Shown here: piece by piece, positions 18,170-28,143 of the stretch
Layout of the letters: each line of letters opens with the position of its first letter
How positions within the stretch are numbered: the first letter of the stretch is position 1
Source: Kushneria marisflavi
Lineage (GTDB): Bacteria > Pseudomonadota > Gammaproteobacteria > Pseudomonadales > Halomonadaceae
Direction of reading: 5' to 3'
Assembly: GCF_002157205.1 (NCBI RefSeq)
Contig: NZ_CP021358.1
Coordinates: 1 to 64,000, forward strand
DNA length: 64,000 nt
Made by a program: the position numbers and the translations under genes
Notes under the pieces: model-generated
What the model saw: the letters and a program-made list of their open reading frames with translations, nothing else
Databases searched by the model: none
Told to the model about the DNA's origin: nothing

Positions 18170-19126
18170 TTATGCGTTGGACGATGAGGTCAGTGTCTGC
18201 TCGATCCAGTCCGAGACTGCGTCACCATCCACTTTCATGCAGACCTGTACGGCCGGTGTTTTTGACCAGCGATCGCTGACGTACTGGCGCTCTGCCGGTG
18301 CAAAGATGGTCTGGCCTTCCGCAGCTCCTTCTGTCACGACATCCAGATGACCGGTAACGGTTTCGAAAAATTCCGGATGGATGAGCCATGCGACGGCACA
18401 GCTGTCGTGGGGGCAGCAGCCGTCAAGGCCGATGGCACTGCGATAGAAGTCGGCATAAAAGTCATAGCTGTGCGACAGCACTTCGCCCAGAGCACCCTGA
18501 CCCTTTGCAATACGCGCCATGCGATCCGGCGTGATGACCGTATCGAGGGTGACATCAAGCCCTACCATGACCAGCGGCCAATCCGCCGTCAGGACACGCC
18601 TGGCGGCGTGCGGATCGGAGAAGATATTGGCTTCGGCCAGCGGTGTGACGTTGCCGCCACGAGCTGCCGAGCCGCCCATGATCACGACCTGCTTGACGCG
18701 GTTGACGACGTCTGGATCAAGGGCAATGGCCATGGCCAGATTGCCCAGAGGGCCTACGGCCATCAGCGTGATTTCCCCCGGGCGCTCGCGGGTCTTGTCC
18801 ACGATGAACTGCGCCGCACTGATGGCTTCGATCTGACCGGCAGGTTCATCAAGTGTCTGATTGCCCAGTCCATCAGCACCATGAATATGGGCCGGCACCG
18901 GATAGGGTGTTTTCACCAGCGGATAATCTGCGCCCTGGGCGACAGGGATGCTCTGGCCGGCCAGCTCGGTCAGCAGCAGGGCATTACGGGTGGCGGTTTC
19001 GACACGAACATTGCCAAAGGTAGTGGTCAGTCCCAGGACTTCGATATCCGGATGCGCCATGATCAGCGCAATGGCCTGTGCATCGTCAACGCCCGGATCA
19101 GTATCGAAAATAATGGTATGTGTCAT
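18170..19126 (-). CDS. Nucleoside hydrolase (IunH family)
   Basis: A 318-residue ribonucleoside hydrolase that cleaves the N-glycosidic bond of purine or pyrimidine nucleosides for salvage. The diagnostic calcium-binding cluster DTDPGVDDAQA is at residues 8-18; VGPLGNLAMAI, VIMGGSAARGGNVTPLAEANIFSDPHAA and the catalytic His in CCPHDSCAVAWL are all present. ATG 19126 has a GGAGG box 7 bp upstream and begins the conserved MTHTIIFDTDPG; an in-frame ATG 12 codons upstream is less likely. It ends 27 bp before otsB on the same strand and may be co-transcribed with otsBA, though no functional link is obvious. Substrate preference is not resolved. Confidence 0.92.
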   Translation of the reverse strand: MTHTIIFDTDPGVDDAQAIALIMAHPDIEVLGLTTTFGNVRVETATRNALLLTELAGQSIPVAQGADYPLVKTPYPVPAHIHGADGLGNQTLDEPAGQIEAISAAQFIVDKTRERPGEITLMAVGPLGNLAMAIALDPDVVNRVKQVVIMGGSAARGGNVTPLAEANIFSDPHAARRVLTADWPLVMVGLDVTLDTVITPDRMARIAKGQGALGEVLSHSYDFYADFYRSAIGLDGCCPHDSCAVAWLIHPEFFETVTGHLDVVTEGAAEGQTIFAPAERQYVSDRWSKTPAVQVCMKVDGDAVSDWIEQTLTSSSNA

Positions 19127-19273
19127 ACAAGGCCTCCATGTCTGTATCGACATTGAAATCACTGCTGCAGCCGCAACGGCATTTCTTTAAGTCGCTGAAA
19201 ATATTGTGATGCAAGTCTGACATAAGTTCAGTGTCCGTGCGTAGCTGATCCCCCAAAGAAGGGTGGTGACATA

Positions 19274-19302
19274 AAAAAGCCCGCCTGGTAGCGGGCTTTT
19301 GA
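19274..19302. terminator. Intrinsic terminator downstream of the PAP2 gene
   Basis: AAAAGCCCGC (19275-19284) pairs with GCGGGCTTTT (19291-19300) around a 6-base loop. The A and T runs make it usable on both strands. It lies 15 bp past the stop of the minus-strand PAP2 gene. Confidence 0.8.
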
Positions 19303-19316
19303 TCCTGAAATTGATG

Positions 19317-19916
19317 TTATCGATGTAAAAGGCCACGAGCGATCAAGGGTGAAAAAACGATGCGATAAACGCCACGGGTTACACCATAAAGCGTTTCGAG
19401 ATACAGGGGCTGCAGCCAGAGCATCATCAGGGAAGCCACACCAGCAACTATGACAGCGCCCAGCATGTCCAGCGGGAAATGCACGCCCAGATAAATACGT
19501 GACCAGGCAATGGGCAGAGCCAGTACGGCAAGTGCAACACCCGTTTTGCGTAGCGCCGGGCGTAGAATAAAGCTGAACGCAACCGTTGAAACGATCGTCA
19601 TGTGGTTGCTTGGAAAAGAGGGCGTAGGCGCATGCGAAATCAGCGTATGTCCTAGTGGCATCACGAAGGGGCGAGGGTGATACCAGATCAATGAACCGAT
19701 CAGGTTATTGATCAGCAGGGCACCCACCGTTGCCAGAAGCGCTGTCAACATTATCTTGTGATGCGCCTCGCTTTTGCCAAGCCAGCCCTTGAGCATGATC
19801 AGGGGAATACAAAAAATGGCATATTTGGCCATGATGATGGCAAACCAGATCACCAGTGGTTGACTCTGTTGCTGTGCGTTGAGGACAAGAAAAAGATGCT
19901 GATTAAAAGCTTCCAT
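19317..19916 (-). CDS. PAP2-family phosphatase, probably undecaprenyl-diphosphatase
   Basis: An integral membrane acid phosphatase of the PAP2 superfamily, most like BcrC/YbjG enzymes that dephosphorylate undecaprenyl pyrophosphate on the periplasmic face. The tripartite signature is visible: a KxxxxxxRP-like HPRPF segment, PSNH with the catalytic His, and SRIYLGVHFPLDMLGA with the second His and Asp. About five transmembrane helices are predicted. ATG 19916 (MEAFNQHLFL) aligns with the N-terminus of the family and gives 199 residues; an in-frame ATG at 19964 would add 16 residues. Neither has a strong ribosome-binding site, so the start is uncertain. Confidence 0.87.
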   Translation of the reverse strand: MEAFNQHLFLVLNAQQQSQPLVIWFAIIMAKYAIFCIPLIMLKGWLGKSEAHHKIMLTALLATVGALLINNLIGSLIWYHPRPFVMPLGHTLISHAPTPSFPSNHMTIVSTVAFSFILRPALRKTGVALAVLALPIAWSRIYLGVHFPLDMLGAVIVAGVASLMMLWLQPLYLETLYGVTRGVYRIVFSPLIARGLLHR

Positions 19917-20096
19917 GCTGCTGTTTGATACCTGAAAGAGAAGTTGTGGGCCGGTGTCTGTCATTCGATGTGGTCTTCGACCAAAGAATTATGACAATGA
20001 CAGCACTGGCCCAACATTTATTTTCAGGGTGGTTGCGTAATCAATCAGTAATTTTTATACCGTTATCTTGGGTGAAGCCCAAATTCAAACCTGAAA

Positions 20097-21035
20097 TCAG
20101 ATTTTGGATAAAAATCCTCGAATATTATCGGCCGTCATGGAAACAATATTTTGCCGGGCTTCCGGTGTTATCCATGCATTGTGGGGCGTCACGATCAGGT
20201 TGAGCGAGTTCTGTGCCAGTGCCTCGATCAACTCATGGCCTTCACGCGGCGGCTCCGTGGGCAAGACATCGACACCCAGACCGCCAAGACGCTGATGTTT
20301 CAGTGCTTCAAGTGAGGCCTGTTCATCGATCAATCCACCTCGCCCACAGTTGACCAACAGCGCATGGGATTTCATCAGCTGCAAACGTGCCTGATTGATC
20401 AGATGATGTGTCTCCGGCGTCAGCGGGCAGTGCAGTGACACCACATCAGCTTCCGGCAGAAGCGTTTCAAGCGCGGGTCGATCATCGCGTTCGGCATTGG
20501 GACGCGCGCAAAAGCTGACGTTCATTCCGAAAGCCCGGGCCAATTGCGCCACAGCCTGGCCGAGCTCACCGCTACCGACCAGCACCAGATGCTTGCCGGC
20601 CAGTTGCATCGTCGGATGATCCTGCAGGCAGAAGGATGCTGCCTGTTCCCATCGATGAGTGGCAACATCATGCTGATAGCGGGGCAGTCGTGTGGCCAGA
20701 GCCAGCATGATCATGAGCGTATGCTGTGCCACGCTTTGTGTACCATACCCTGTGACATTGGCCACGGTAATACCGCGCGCCTGTGCGGCCTGCAGGTCGA
20801 TATTGTTGGTGCCGGTTGCGGTGACGGCGATCATTTCGAGATCAGGCAGTAACGCCAGAGTGTCGCCATCAATGACGACCTTGTTGGTAATGGCAATGGT
20901 GGCACCGTCAAGGCGTTTGGCGACGTCTTCGGGTCGTGTGGCGCCCCAGCGGTCGAACTGGTCGGTCAGACCGGAAAGGGGTGAAAGATCAATGTCGCTG
21001 CCCAGGGTGTCACTGTCGAGAATTACTGCCTTCAT
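20097..21035 (-). CDS. D-2-hydroxyacid dehydrogenase (hydroxypyruvate/glycerate type)
   Basis: A 312-residue NAD(P)-dependent 2-hydroxyacid dehydrogenase. The Rossmann motif GSGELG is at 154-159. The catalytic triad is complete: Arg232 (VNCGRGGLIDE), Glu261 (DVLPTEPP) and His285 (TPHNAW). The ATG at 21035 has an AAGGAG box 9 bp upstream; an in-frame ATG 8 codons earlier overlaps that box and is rejected. The closest functional guess is HprA-like hydroxypyruvate reductase or glycerate dehydrogenase, since the TGTNNIDL and GYGTQSVAQHT blocks are typical of that branch, but the substrate is inference. Confidence 0.9.
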   Translation of the reverse strand: MKAVILDSDTLGSDIDLSPLSGLTDQFDRWGATRPEDVAKRLDGATIAITNKVVIDGDTLALLPDLEMIAVTATGTNNIDLQAAQARGITVANVTGYGTQSVAQHTLMIMLALATRLPRYQHDVATHRWEQAASFCLQDHPTMQLAGKHLVLVGSGELGQAVAQLARAFGMNVSFCARPNAERDDRPALETLLPEADVVSLHCPLTPETHHLINQARLQLMKSHALLVNCGRGGLIDEQASLEALKHQRLGGLGVDVLPTEPPREGHELIEALAQNSLNLIVTPHNAWITPEARQNIVSMTADNIRGFLSKI

Positions 21036-21235
21036 GGGGGTGCACTCCTTGCCCATCATGATGTCTGCCGCGCTATAATGCGTGTCTTGTGCAAGGTTGT
21101 ATCGTCGTGTCAGTAGACCGATGCGTCAATCAGACATCGGGAATAATGTCTGCCATCCGATGGATATTGTTTCCCGGCAGGGGCAGGTTGCTTGAGCGCA
21201 CCTGCAGTAACATCAAATATCGGGTATGAAAGACC

Positions 21236-21478
21236 ATGCCGATTTATGAATATGAGTGCCGCGCCTGCGGTACGCGCCTTGAAAAGATTCAAAAGATTGA
21301 TGCTGCTCCTCTGGTGGAATGCCCATCCTGTCATGAAGGCGCTCTGGAGCGTCTGATTTCAGCTGCGGGGTTTAGGCTTTCAGGGGGTGGGTGGTACGAG
21401 ACCGATTTCAAGAGTTCGGGTCGTCGTAACCTTGCCGGTGACAGCAAGTCCGACAAGGGCGGTACGTCCGACAGCTGA
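21236..21478 (+). CDS. FmdB-family zinc-ribbon protein
   Basis: An 80-residue small protein that opens [12 protein letters not shown], the unmistakable start of the FmdB/CxxC_CxxC_SSSS regulatory-protein family. Two CxxC pairs (CRAC and CPSC) form a zinc ribbon; after them comes a [14 protein letters not shown] segment and a polar tail. The function of the family is poorly defined. The gene lies just upstream of aspS on the same strand (98 bp gap), a placement commonly seen in gammaproteobacteria. A TATAAT hexamer at 21074-21079 could be the -10 of its promoter, although no good -35 accompanies it. Confidence 0.88.
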   Translation: MPIYEYECRACGTRLEKIQKIDAAPLVECPSCHEGALERLISAAGFRLSGGGWYETDFKSSGRRNLAGDSKSDKGGTSDS

Positions 21479-21576
21479 CGTTGTTGCGGGAATTGCCCCA
21501 TGCCGAAGGCCGTCAACTGCCTTCGGCATTCAAACAGCTCAGGCATTACATCAAGCGTTACAACACAGGATTAAAG

Positions 21577-23355
21577 ATGCGCAGTCATTATTGCGGCCAG
21601 CTAAACGAAAGCCTTGTCGACCAGGAAGTCACACTCTGCGGTTGGGTCCACCGCCGCCGCGATCATGGTGGGGTGATTTTCCTCGACATGCGTGATCGTG
21701 ATGGCATTGCACAGGTTGTGGTTGATCCGGACACGCCGGATGCCTTTGCCAATGCAGATCGAGCCCGCAGCGAGTATGTACTGCGTATTACCGGTCGTAT
21801 TCGCATGCGCCCGGAAGGTACCCAGAACGCCAACATGCCGACGGGTCTGATCGAGGTGCTTGCCACGCAGGTTGAGGTGCTCAATACGGCCGTAACCCCG
21901 CCGTTCCAGCTCGATGAACATGGCAAGGTCGGTGAAGACGTTCGCCTCAAGTATCGCTACATCGATCTGCGTCGCCCCGAAATGATCGATCGCCTGCGGC
22001 TTCGTTCGCGTATCACTCACAGCGTTCGCGCCTATCTTGAAGACAACGGTTTTCTCGATATCGAAACGCCCATTCTGACTCGTGCCACGCCTGAAGGTGC
22101 ACGTGACTATCTCGTGCCCAGCCGCACCCATGCCGGTGAGTTCTTTGCACTGCCGCAGTCTCCGCAGCTCTTCAAGCAGCTGCTGATGGTAGCCGGTTTT
22201 GACCGCTATTATCAGATTGCCAAGTGCTTCCGTGATGAAGACCTTCGTGCCGATCGTCAGCCGGAATTCACCCAGATCGATATCGAAGCCTCCTTTGTCG
22301 AGGAAGACGATATCATGGGGATGACCGAAGAGATGATTCGTCGTCTTTTCGCGGAAGTACTCGACGTGTCGCTGCCGCAGTTCCCGCGGATGACCTGGCA
22401 TGACGCCATGCGTCGTTATGGTTCTGACAAGCCGGATTTGCGCATTCCGCTGGAATTCGTCGACGTTGATGATCTGATGAAGGATGTCGACTTCAAGGTC
22501 TTCTCGGGTCCGGCCAACGCTGAGGACGGCCGTGTTGCCGTACTCAGGGTGCCCGGTGGGGCGAAGCTTTCACGCAAGGAAATCGACGAGTACACCAAAT
22601 TTGTCAGTATCTATGGCGCCCGTGGGCTGGCCTGGATCAAGATCAACGACCGCTCGAAAGGCATCGAAGGTCTCCAGTCACCCATCGTCAAGTTCATGGA
22701 GGGCGTGATCGAGACGCTGTTGGATCGCGCCAATGCAGAAGACGGCGACATCCTCTTCTTCGGCGCCGACCGTGCGAAGGTCGTCAACGAAGCGCTGGGT
22801 GCCCTGCGTGTCAAGCTGGGTGGGGATCTTGATCTCTACACGAAAGCCTGGGCGCCGCTGTGGGTGGTCGATTTCCCGATGTTTGAACGTGATGACAGTG
22901 GCCGCCTGGCCGCACTTCACCATCCGTTCACGGCACCGGCCTGTGACCCGGAAACGCTCAAGCAGAATCCGGAAAGCGCATTGTCTCGTGCCTACGATAT
23001 GGTCCTCAACGGTACCGAGCTGGGCGGTGGGTCGATCCGTATCCACGATCAGGGCATGCAGCGTCAGGTCTTTGAAGCACTGGGCATCAGTGATGAAGAG
23101 GCGCGCGAGAAATTCGGTTTCCTGCTGGACGGTCTGGCTCACGGCGCACCGCCGCATGGTGGACTGGCGTTTGGCCTTGATCGACTCGTCATGCTGATGA
23201 CGGGCGGGCGCACCATCCGTGATGTCATCGCCTTCCCCAAAACGCAGAGCGCAGCCTGTCTGATGACCGAGGCGCCTGGAACGGTCAGCAATGAGCAGCT
23301 CAAGGAGTTGCATATTCGTCTGCGCCAGAAAGCGTCCGATAACACAACCACCTGA
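21577..23355 (+). CDS. aspS: Aspartyl-tRNA synthetase, probably non-discriminating
   Basis: A 592-residue bacterial-type class IIb synthetase. It has the N-terminal OB-fold anticodon domain ([23 protein letters not shown]), class II motif 2 ([20 protein letters not shown]), the bacterial GAD insertion, and motif 3 ([15 protein letters not shown]). In the anticodon domain His30 and Gly81 stand where discriminating AspRS enzymes such as E. coli's have Leu and Lys; His/Gly is the Pseudomonas-type pattern linked to charging both tRNA-Asp and tRNA-Asn. ATG 21577 begins the conserved MRSHYCGQL and has an AGGA box upstream; the 32-codon extension to 21481 is rejected. Confidence 0.96.
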   Translation: MRSHYCGQLNESLVDQEVTLCGWVHRRRDHGGVIFLDMRDRDGIAQVVVDPDTPDAFANADRARSEYVLRITGRIRMRPEGTQNANMPTGLIEVLATQVEVLNTAVTPPFQLDEHGKVGEDVRLKYRYIDLRRPEMIDRLRLRSRITHSVRAYLEDNGFLDIETPILTRATPEGARDYLVPSRTHAGEFFALPQSPQLFKQLLMVAGFDRYYQIAKCFRDEDLRADRQPEFTQIDIEASFVEEDDIMGMTEEMIRRLFAEVLDVSLPQFPRMTWHDAMRRYGSDKPDLRIPLEFVDVDDLMKDVDFKVFSGPANAEDGRVAVLRVPGGAKLSRKEIDEYTKFVSIYGARGLAWIKINDRSKGIEGLQSPIVKFMEGVIETLLDRANAEDGDILFFGADRAKVVNEALGALRVKLGGDLDLYTKAWAPLWVVDFPMFERDDSGRLAALHHPFTAPACDPETLKQNPESALSRAYDMVLNGTELGGGSIRIHDQGMQRQVFEALGISDEEAREKFGFLLDGLAHGAPPHGGLAFGLDRLVMLMTGGRTIRDVIAFPKTQSAACLMTEAPGTVSNEQLKELHIRLRQKASDNTTT

Positions 23356-23413
23356 TCGACGGGCAAACGGAAACGAAACGTTTCTGTGACCGTTTCTCGG
23401 GAGTGTTAGGGTT

Positions 23414-23445
23414 AATACGGGTGTGCCTTGCACACCCGTATTTTT
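23414..23445 (+). terminator. Intrinsic terminator after aspS
   Basis: AATACGGGTGTG (23414-23425) pairs perfectly with CACACCCGTATT (23431-23442), followed by further Ts. It ends the aspS unit before the yebC promoter region. Confidence 0.85.
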
Positions 23446-23494
23446 GTATGACGCCATTGCATTGTTTATGGCGAGCGGTTGAAGGAGCTATCCC

Positions 23495-24253
23495 ATGGCC
23501 GGACACAGTAAATGGGCCAATATCAAACATCGCAAGGCGGCTCAGGATGCCAAAAAGGGCAGGATTTTTACGCGCCTGATTCGTGAGTTGACGGTTGCCG
23601 CTCGTCAGGGGGGGAGCGCTGTTGAGGATAATCCACGGCTTCGGGCGGCAGTCGACAAGGCACTGTCCAACAATATGACACGCGATACGATCGATCGTGC
23701 CATCACCCGCGGTGCCGGTAACAGCGACAGCGATGCCATGGAAGAGCTGGTTTATGAAGGCTACGGCCCGGATGGCGTGGCGGTTCTGGTCGAGTGCATG
23801 AGTGATAACCGTAACCGGACGGTCTCAGAGGTTCGCACTGCCTTCAACAAGCATGGCGGTAATTTGGGAAGCAGCGGTTCGGTCGCCTTTCTCTTTCACA
23901 AACAGGGCCGTATCGTGCTGCCTGCCGGTACCCCTGAGGAAAACGTTATTGAGGCGACTCTGGAGGCGGGCGGCGAAGACGTGCAGTCTCGAGACGATGG
24001 CACACTGGAAGTCATCACCACACCCAATGAGTTCGGCTCCGTCAGGGATGCGCTTGATCAGGCTGACATCGAGGTGATGCAAAGCGACGTCGGTATGTTT
24101 CCTGACAGCTATTCAAGCATTAACGATGTCGACACGGCGCGTCGGGTGGTGGCGCTGTTTGACCGCCTCGAAGATCTGGACGACGTACAAAACGTGTACT
24201 CCAACGTTGATTTCGAGCCTCATGTGCTCGAGGCACTCGAGGATGCATCATGA
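23495..24253 (+). CDS. yebC: YebC/PmpR-family DNA-binding and translation-associated protein
   Basis: A 252-residue member of the YebC/TACO1 family. It begins [25 protein letters not shown] and carries [26 protein letters not shown] and [18 protein letters not shown], all family signatures. Members have been described as transcriptional regulators (PmpR of Pseudomonas) and as relieving ribosome stalling on proline-rich stretches. A GAAGGAG box precedes the ATG. The gene starts the yebC-ruvC-ruvA-ruvB group, an order conserved in many proteobacteria, and lies 28 bp from ruvC. Confidence 0.95.
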   Translation: MAGHSKWANIKHRKAAQDAKKGRIFTRLIRELTVAARQGGSAVEDNPRLRAAVDKALSNNMTRDTIDRAITRGAGNSDSDAMEELVYEGYGPDGVAVLVECMSDNRNRTVSEVRTAFNKHGGNLGSSGSVAFLFHKQGRIVLPAGTPEENVIEATLEAGGEDVQSRDDGTLEVITTPNEFGSVRDALDQADIEVMQSDVGMFPDSYSSINDVDTARRVVALFDRLEDLDDVQNVYSNVDFEPHVLEALEDAS

Positions 24254-24281
24254 CCGATACCGGTTCGACAGGGGGCGGGGC

Positions 24282-24818
24282 ATGATCCTGCTGGGAATTG
24301 ATCCTGGGTCGCGTCGTACCGGCTTTGGCGTAATCGATATCTCGAGCCGATCGCCGCGCTATGTGGCCAGCGGCTGCATTAAAATTGATGCCTCGACGCT
24401 GGCTCAAAAACTGGCTCAGGTATACGCCGGCGTAGCCGAAGTCATTGCCCAGCATGCACCGAACGAGATGGCCATCGAGCAGGTTTTTTTGTCCAAAAAT
24501 GCTGACTCCGCGCTCAAGCTGGGTCAGGCCCGAGGCACGGCCATTGTCTGTGCCGCCAACCATGGACTGGATGTGCATGAATACGCTGCCCGACGCATCA
24601 AACAGGTCGTGACGGGCAATGGTGGGGCTGACAAAACGCAGGTACAGCATATGGTACAGTCAACGCTCAAGCTTTCAGGGCTACCCCAGGAAGATGCCGC
24701 GGATGCTCTGGCCATTGCGCTGACGCACTTTTTTTCCTGTCGTGGGGCCGTCACCATGCCAGCGCCGGCTCGTTCAACGAAACAGCGGTCGTCCAGCTGG
24801 CGCCACTATCGGCCCTGA
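24282..24818 (+). CDS. ruvC: Holliday junction resolvase RuvC
   Basis: The endonuclease that cleaves Holliday junctions made and moved by RuvAB. The 178-residue protein keeps all four catalytic carboxylates at the E. coli numbering: Asp7 (LGIDPGS), Glu66 (AIEQVF), Asp138 and Asp141 ([10 protein letters not shown]). ATG 24282 begins [10 protein letters not shown]; the open frame reaches further upstream but overlaps yebC in another frame. It has a G-rich upstream tract rather than a clean Shine-Dalgarno. ruvA follows 78 bp later. Confidence 0.96.
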   Translation: MILLGIDPGSRRTGFGVIDISSRSPRYVASGCIKIDASTLAQKLAQVYAGVAEVIAQHAPNEMAIEQVFLSKNADSALKLGQARGTAIVCAANHGLDVHEYAARRIKQVVTGNGGADKTQVQHMVQSTLKLSGLPQEDAADALAIALTHFFSCRGAVTMPAPARSTKQRSSSWRHYRP

Positions 24819-24896
24819 GCCGGGGTTTCAATATCAATGGCATTTATTAAAGTAAAGACCCTGTATTTTTATCGTTTCTGTCTGGATACATAACGC

Positions 24897-25535
24897 ATGA
24901 TAGGTCGCCTGCACGGTCAACTGCTTGAAAAGAAACCGCCCCTGATCGTGATCGATGTTCATGGGGTTGGATATGAGCTTGAAGCGTCCATGAATACGCT
25001 GCTGGCATTGCCGGCGCCGGGTGAAACGGTAAGGCTTTATACCCATCTAAGCGTTCGTGAAGACGCCCATCTTCTGTATGGCTTTATTGATGAGACCGAG
25101 CGTCGTTTGTTTCGTGAATTGATCCGTATCTCCGGAGTCGGTCCTCGTCTGGCGCTGGCGATACTTTCCGGCATGGATCGTCAGCAGTTCATGAAAAGTG
25201 TCATGGAAGATGACACCAAAACGCTGACGCGGCTGCCGGGGGTTGGCAAGAAAACTGCCGAGCGCCTGATCATCGAAATGCGAGACCGTTTCAAGCATTG
25301 GCCCGAGTTTGAACAAATGGAACAGGGCGTCGAAGAAGCCGAACTGCCACTTGAAAGTGACAATCATGCCGATGCCGAAGCAGCGTTGATTGCGCTCGGC
25401 TACAAGCCGACCGAAGCCGCCAGAATGCTGTCAGGACTGGATACTGCTCAATCAACCGAGGCGTTGATCAAGGCAGCGCTGTCTGATCGACTGGCCGGCG
25501 GCGACATGCGCAGCAGCAAGGGCAGAGCATCATGA
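24897..25535 (+). CDS. ruvA: Holliday junction branch migration protein RuvA
   Basis: The junction-binding subunit of the RuvAB branch-migration motor. The 212-residue protein starts [15 protein letters not shown] and has domain I (OB fold, [16 protein letters not shown]), the two helix-hairpin-helix motifs ([15 protein letters not shown] and [19 protein letters not shown]), and a C-terminal domain III ([20 protein letters not shown]) that contacts RuvB. Its last codons overlap the start of ruvB by 4 bp (ATGA), indicating translational coupling. Confidence 0.96.
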   Translation: MIGRLHGQLLEKKPPLIVIDVHGVGYELEASMNTLLALPAPGETVRLYTHLSVREDAHLLYGFIDETERRLFRELIRISGVGPRLALAILSGMDRQQFMKSVMEDDTKTLTRLPGVGKKTAERLIIEMRDRFKHWPEFEQMEQGVEEAELPLESDNHADAEAALIALGYKPTEAARMLSGLDTAQSTEALIKAALSDRLAGGDMRSSKGRAS

Positions 25536-26578
25536 TCGAAACCGATCGACTCATTGCCGGAGCCGAGCGCCCCGATGAAGAGCGAAAGGACCATGCCATT
25601 CGCCCGCGTATGCTTGATGACTATATCGGGCAGGCGCCGGTACGCGAACAGCTGGATATTTTCATTACGGCGGCGCGTCAGCGTGATGACAGTCTTGATC
25701 ATACCCTGATCTTCGGACCACCCGGGCTTGGCAAGACCACGCTGGCACACATCATTGCCAGTGAAATGGGCGTGGATATCAAATCCACCTCTGGTCCGGT
25801 GCTTGAAAAGGCCGGTGACCTTGCCGCCATGCTGACCAATCTACAGCCGGGCGATGTGCTTTTTATCGATGAGATCCACCGGCTGTCTTCTGCCGTAGAA
25901 GAAGTGCTCTATCCGGCGATGGAGGACTTTCAGCTCGATATCATGATTGGTGAGGGTCCGGCAGCGCGCTCCATCAAGCTTGACCTGCCACGCTTTACGC
26001 TGGTCGGAGCAACGACCAGAGCCGGTCTATTAACCGCGCCTCTAAGAGACCGCTTCGGCATTGTGCAGCGTCTTGAGTTTTACAACATCGACGAGCTGAC
26101 CCACATCGTGAACCGCAGCGCCAGGCTCATGGATTTCGAGGCCGATGAAGGTGGGGCCATCGAGGTCGCACGTCGTGCGCGTGGGACGCCCCGCATTGCC
26201 AACCGCCTGCTACGCCGTGTGCGTGACTTCGCCCAGGTGCGAGGCGATGGCCGGCTGACCGCCGAAGTGGCGGACAAGGCACTCAACATGCTGCACGTTG
26301 ATCGCCACGGACTGGATCACATGGATCGACGGCTGCTTTTGACCATGATCGAGAAGTTCGATGGTGGGCCTGTAGGGGTCGAGAGTCTGGCCGCTGCCAT
26401 CAGTGAGGAGCGTGACACCATCGAGGACGTGCTTGAGCCCTATCTGATTCAGCAGGGGTTCATGCTGCGTACGGCCCGCGGTCGTATGGTGACTCGCCTG
26501 GCCTATTTGCACTTTGACCTTTCGCCCACGGATGATATTCCAGACGCCGGTGATGGCGCGGCAACAGTGGAGCCCTGA
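25532..26578 (+). CDS. ruvB: Holliday junction branch migration ATPase RuvB
   Basis: The AAA+ hexameric motor that drives branch migration. The 348-residue protein has Walker A GPPGLGKT at 62-69, Walker [10 protein letters not shown], sensor 1 GATTRAG, the arginine finger region LRDRFGI, and the winged-helix C-terminal domain ([18 protein letters not shown]). The start overlaps ruvA. ybgC follows 5 bp after the stop, so a transcript may run on into the tol genes. Confidence 0.97.
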   Translation: MIETDRLIAGAERPDEERKDHAIRPRMLDDYIGQAPVREQLDIFITAARQRDDSLDHTLIFGPPGLGKTTLAHIIASEMGVDIKSTSGPVLEKAGDLAAMLTNLQPGDVLFIDEIHRLSSAVEEVLYPAMEDFQLDIMIGEGPAARSIKLDLPRFTLVGATTRAGLLTAPLRDRFGIVQRLEFYNIDELTHIVNRSARLMDFEADEGGAIEVARRARGTPRIANRLLRRVRDFAQVRGDGRLTAEVADKALNMLHVDRHGLDHMDRRLLLTMIEKFDGGPVGVESLAAAISEERDTIEDVLEPYLIQQGFMLRTARGRMVTRLAYLHFDLSPTDDIPDAGDGAATVEP

Positions 26579-26583
26579 ACGGC

Positions 26584-26988
26584 ATGACGTCTCTTGATCT
26601 ACGCGTTTATATCGAGGATACCGATGCCGGCGGTATCGTCTATCACGCCAACTACCTCAACTATCTCGAGCGCGGTCGTACCGAGTGGCTGCGTACGAAG
26701 GGTTTCGATCAAAACTCATTGCTTGAGCGCAATATTGCGCTGGTCGTTCGTCGTCTGGAGTGCCAGTATCGCCTGCCGGCAAAGCTCGACGACCTCCTGA
26801 ACATCGAGACCGTGGCAGGCACGCCCCGCCATTGCACCGTGGCATTTGAGCAACGAGTCATGCGAGATGGAAAACTTCTTTTCCGTGGCATGGTCGATAT
26901 TGCCTGTATTGATGCAACGCGTTACAAACCCGTTCGTTGGCCCGAAGATCTGCTCTCGGCCATGACGCTTGATTCCCAGAACGCCTGA
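26584..26988 (+). CDS. ybgC: Tol-Pal-associated acyl-CoA thioesterase YbgC
   Basis: A 134-residue hotdog-fold thioesterase acting on acyl-CoA or acyl-ACP in phospholipid metabolism. The active-site segment EDTDAGGIVYHANYLNYLERGRTEWLR (Asp14 the catalytic candidate) is the YbgC hallmark. It is the first gene of the conserved ybgC-tolQRAB-pal-cpoB cluster, 11 bp before tolQ. The start has no ideal Shine-Dalgarno and is likely coupled to ruvB translation. Confidence 0.94.
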   Translation: MTSLDLRVYIEDTDAGGIVYHANYLNYLERGRTEWLRTKGFDQNSLLERNIALVVRRLECQYRLPAKLDDLLNIETVAGTPRHCTVAFEQRVMRDGKLLFRGMVDIACIDATRYKPVRWPEDLLSAMTLDSQNA

Positions 26989-26999
26989 AGAGGTTTTTC

Positions 27000-27686
27000 G
27001 TGAACGATTCAATGTCGATCATTTCGCTGTTTTTTCACGCTGGGCTGGTCGTTCAGCTGATCATGCTGATACTGCTGGCAGCATCTGTTCTTTCCTGGGT
27101 GCTGATCTTTCAGCGAGCCTTTGCGCTGAAGAGGGACTCGCGTGAGCTGGATGACTTCGAGTCGCACTTCTGGTCAGGCGTTGATCTCAATGAGCTTTAC
27201 CAGGAAGTTCCGGCCGACAACCCGCAGGGCGCGGCACATATCTTTCGCTCGGGATTTCGTGAGTTCAATCGTTTGCTGCCGAAATCGCGCAGCCACAACG
27301 CCGTGCTTGAAGGTGTCGAACGCTCCATGCGTGTATCCGTTTCTCGTGAGGAAGAGCGTCTGACCACGCATCTGGCGATATTGGCCATTATCAGCTCTTC
27401 TGCCGTTTATGTCGGTCTTTTCGGTACTGTATGGGGCATTCTGGGGACCTTCCAGGCACTTGGTGGTGCCCAGCAGGTATCGTTGGGCACAATCGCTCCA
27501 GCGATTGCCGAAGCACTGGTCGCCACTGCCATGGGGCTTTTCGCCGCCATTCCCGCCAACATCGGTTACAACCGTCTGACCCACAAGGCGGACAAGTTGA
27601 TGGTGCGCATGGAAAATTTTGCTGAAGAGTTTCATGCCTTCCTGCACCGAAACCTGCAAAACCGCAACACTGGCGAGAATACCTGA
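27000..27686 (+). CDS. tolQ: Tol-Pal system protein TolQ
   Basis: The MotA/ExbB/TolQ-family subunit of the proton-driven TolQR motor that powers outer-membrane constriction during division. The 228-residue protein has an N-terminal membrane helix (LVVQLIMLILLAASVLSWVLI), a cytoplasmic domain, and the paired helices with the conserved GLFGTVWGILGTFQALG and AIAEALVATAMGLFAAIPANIGYN. The start is GTG at 27000 with a GAAGAGG box upstream; an ATG four codons later is an alternative. Confidence 0.95.
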   Translation: MNDSMSIISLFFHAGLVVQLIMLILLAASVLSWVLIFQRAFALKRDSRELDDFESHFWSGVDLNELYQEVPADNPQGAAHIFRSGFREFNRLLPKSRSHNAVLEGVERSMRVSVSREEERLTTHLAILAIISSSAVYVGLFGTVWGILGTFQALGGAQQVSLGTIAPAIAEALVATAMGLFAAIPANIGYNRLTHKADKLMVRMENFAEEFHAFLHRNLQNRNTGENT

Positions 27687-27696
27687 GGAGCGCTCC

Positions 27697-28134
27697 ATGC
27701 AGGGATCCTATCGACGCAACCGGCGTAAAAAGCTCTCCAGTGAGATGAATGTTGTCCCGTTCATCGACGTCATGCTGGTGCTGCTGGTTATTTTTATCAT
27801 TGCAGCACCCACGATCAATCAGGGCATTGATGTTGATCTGCCACAGATCAGCTCAGAACCGGTGCAAAGCGACAATGAGCCTTTGGTCGTGACGGTCAAT
27901 CGTGACGGGGACTATTACATCAGCCTGGGCGATGAACAGCAGAGCAAGTCACTTGATGACATTAGTGCTCAGGTCATGGCGGTACTCAACCGTAACCCGG
28001 GCACTCCCGTGATGGTGCGAGGTGATCGCAACGTTTCCTATGGTCAGGTCGTGACGCTTATGGGGGCTCTGCAAAACGCGGGTGTTCCTAACGTAGGACT
28101 GATCTCTGATCCACCGCCTGGCGACCAGCAGTAG
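27697..28134 (+). CDS. tolR: Tol-Pal system protein TolR
   Basis: The ExbD/TolR-family subunit, with one membrane helix (residues 20-42) and a periplasmic domain that contacts peptidoglycan. The functional proton-conducting aspartate is Asp24 in NVVPFIDVMLVLLVIF. A GAGGAG box precedes ATG 27697, giving 145 residues. tolA begins 9 bp after the stop. Confidence 0.95.
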   Translation: MQGSYRRNRRKKLSSEMNVVPFIDVMLVLLVIFIIAAPTINQGIDVDLPQISSEPVQSDNEPLVVTVNRDGDYYISLGDEQQSKSLDDISAQVMAVLNRNPGTPVMVRGDRNVSYGQVVTLMGALQNAGVPNVGLISDPPPGDQQ

Positions 28135-28143
28135 GGAGAGACA

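Noticed and set aside
20048..20066. TTTTATACCGTTATCT shared with 34025-34040
   Set aside because: A single 16-base match between two AT-rich gaps is about what chance allows in 64 kb; contexts and orientations give no common function.
24819..24896. LexA box upstream of ruvA
   Set aside because: Only a half-site-like CTGTAT is present without a matching CAG half, so no operator is claimed.
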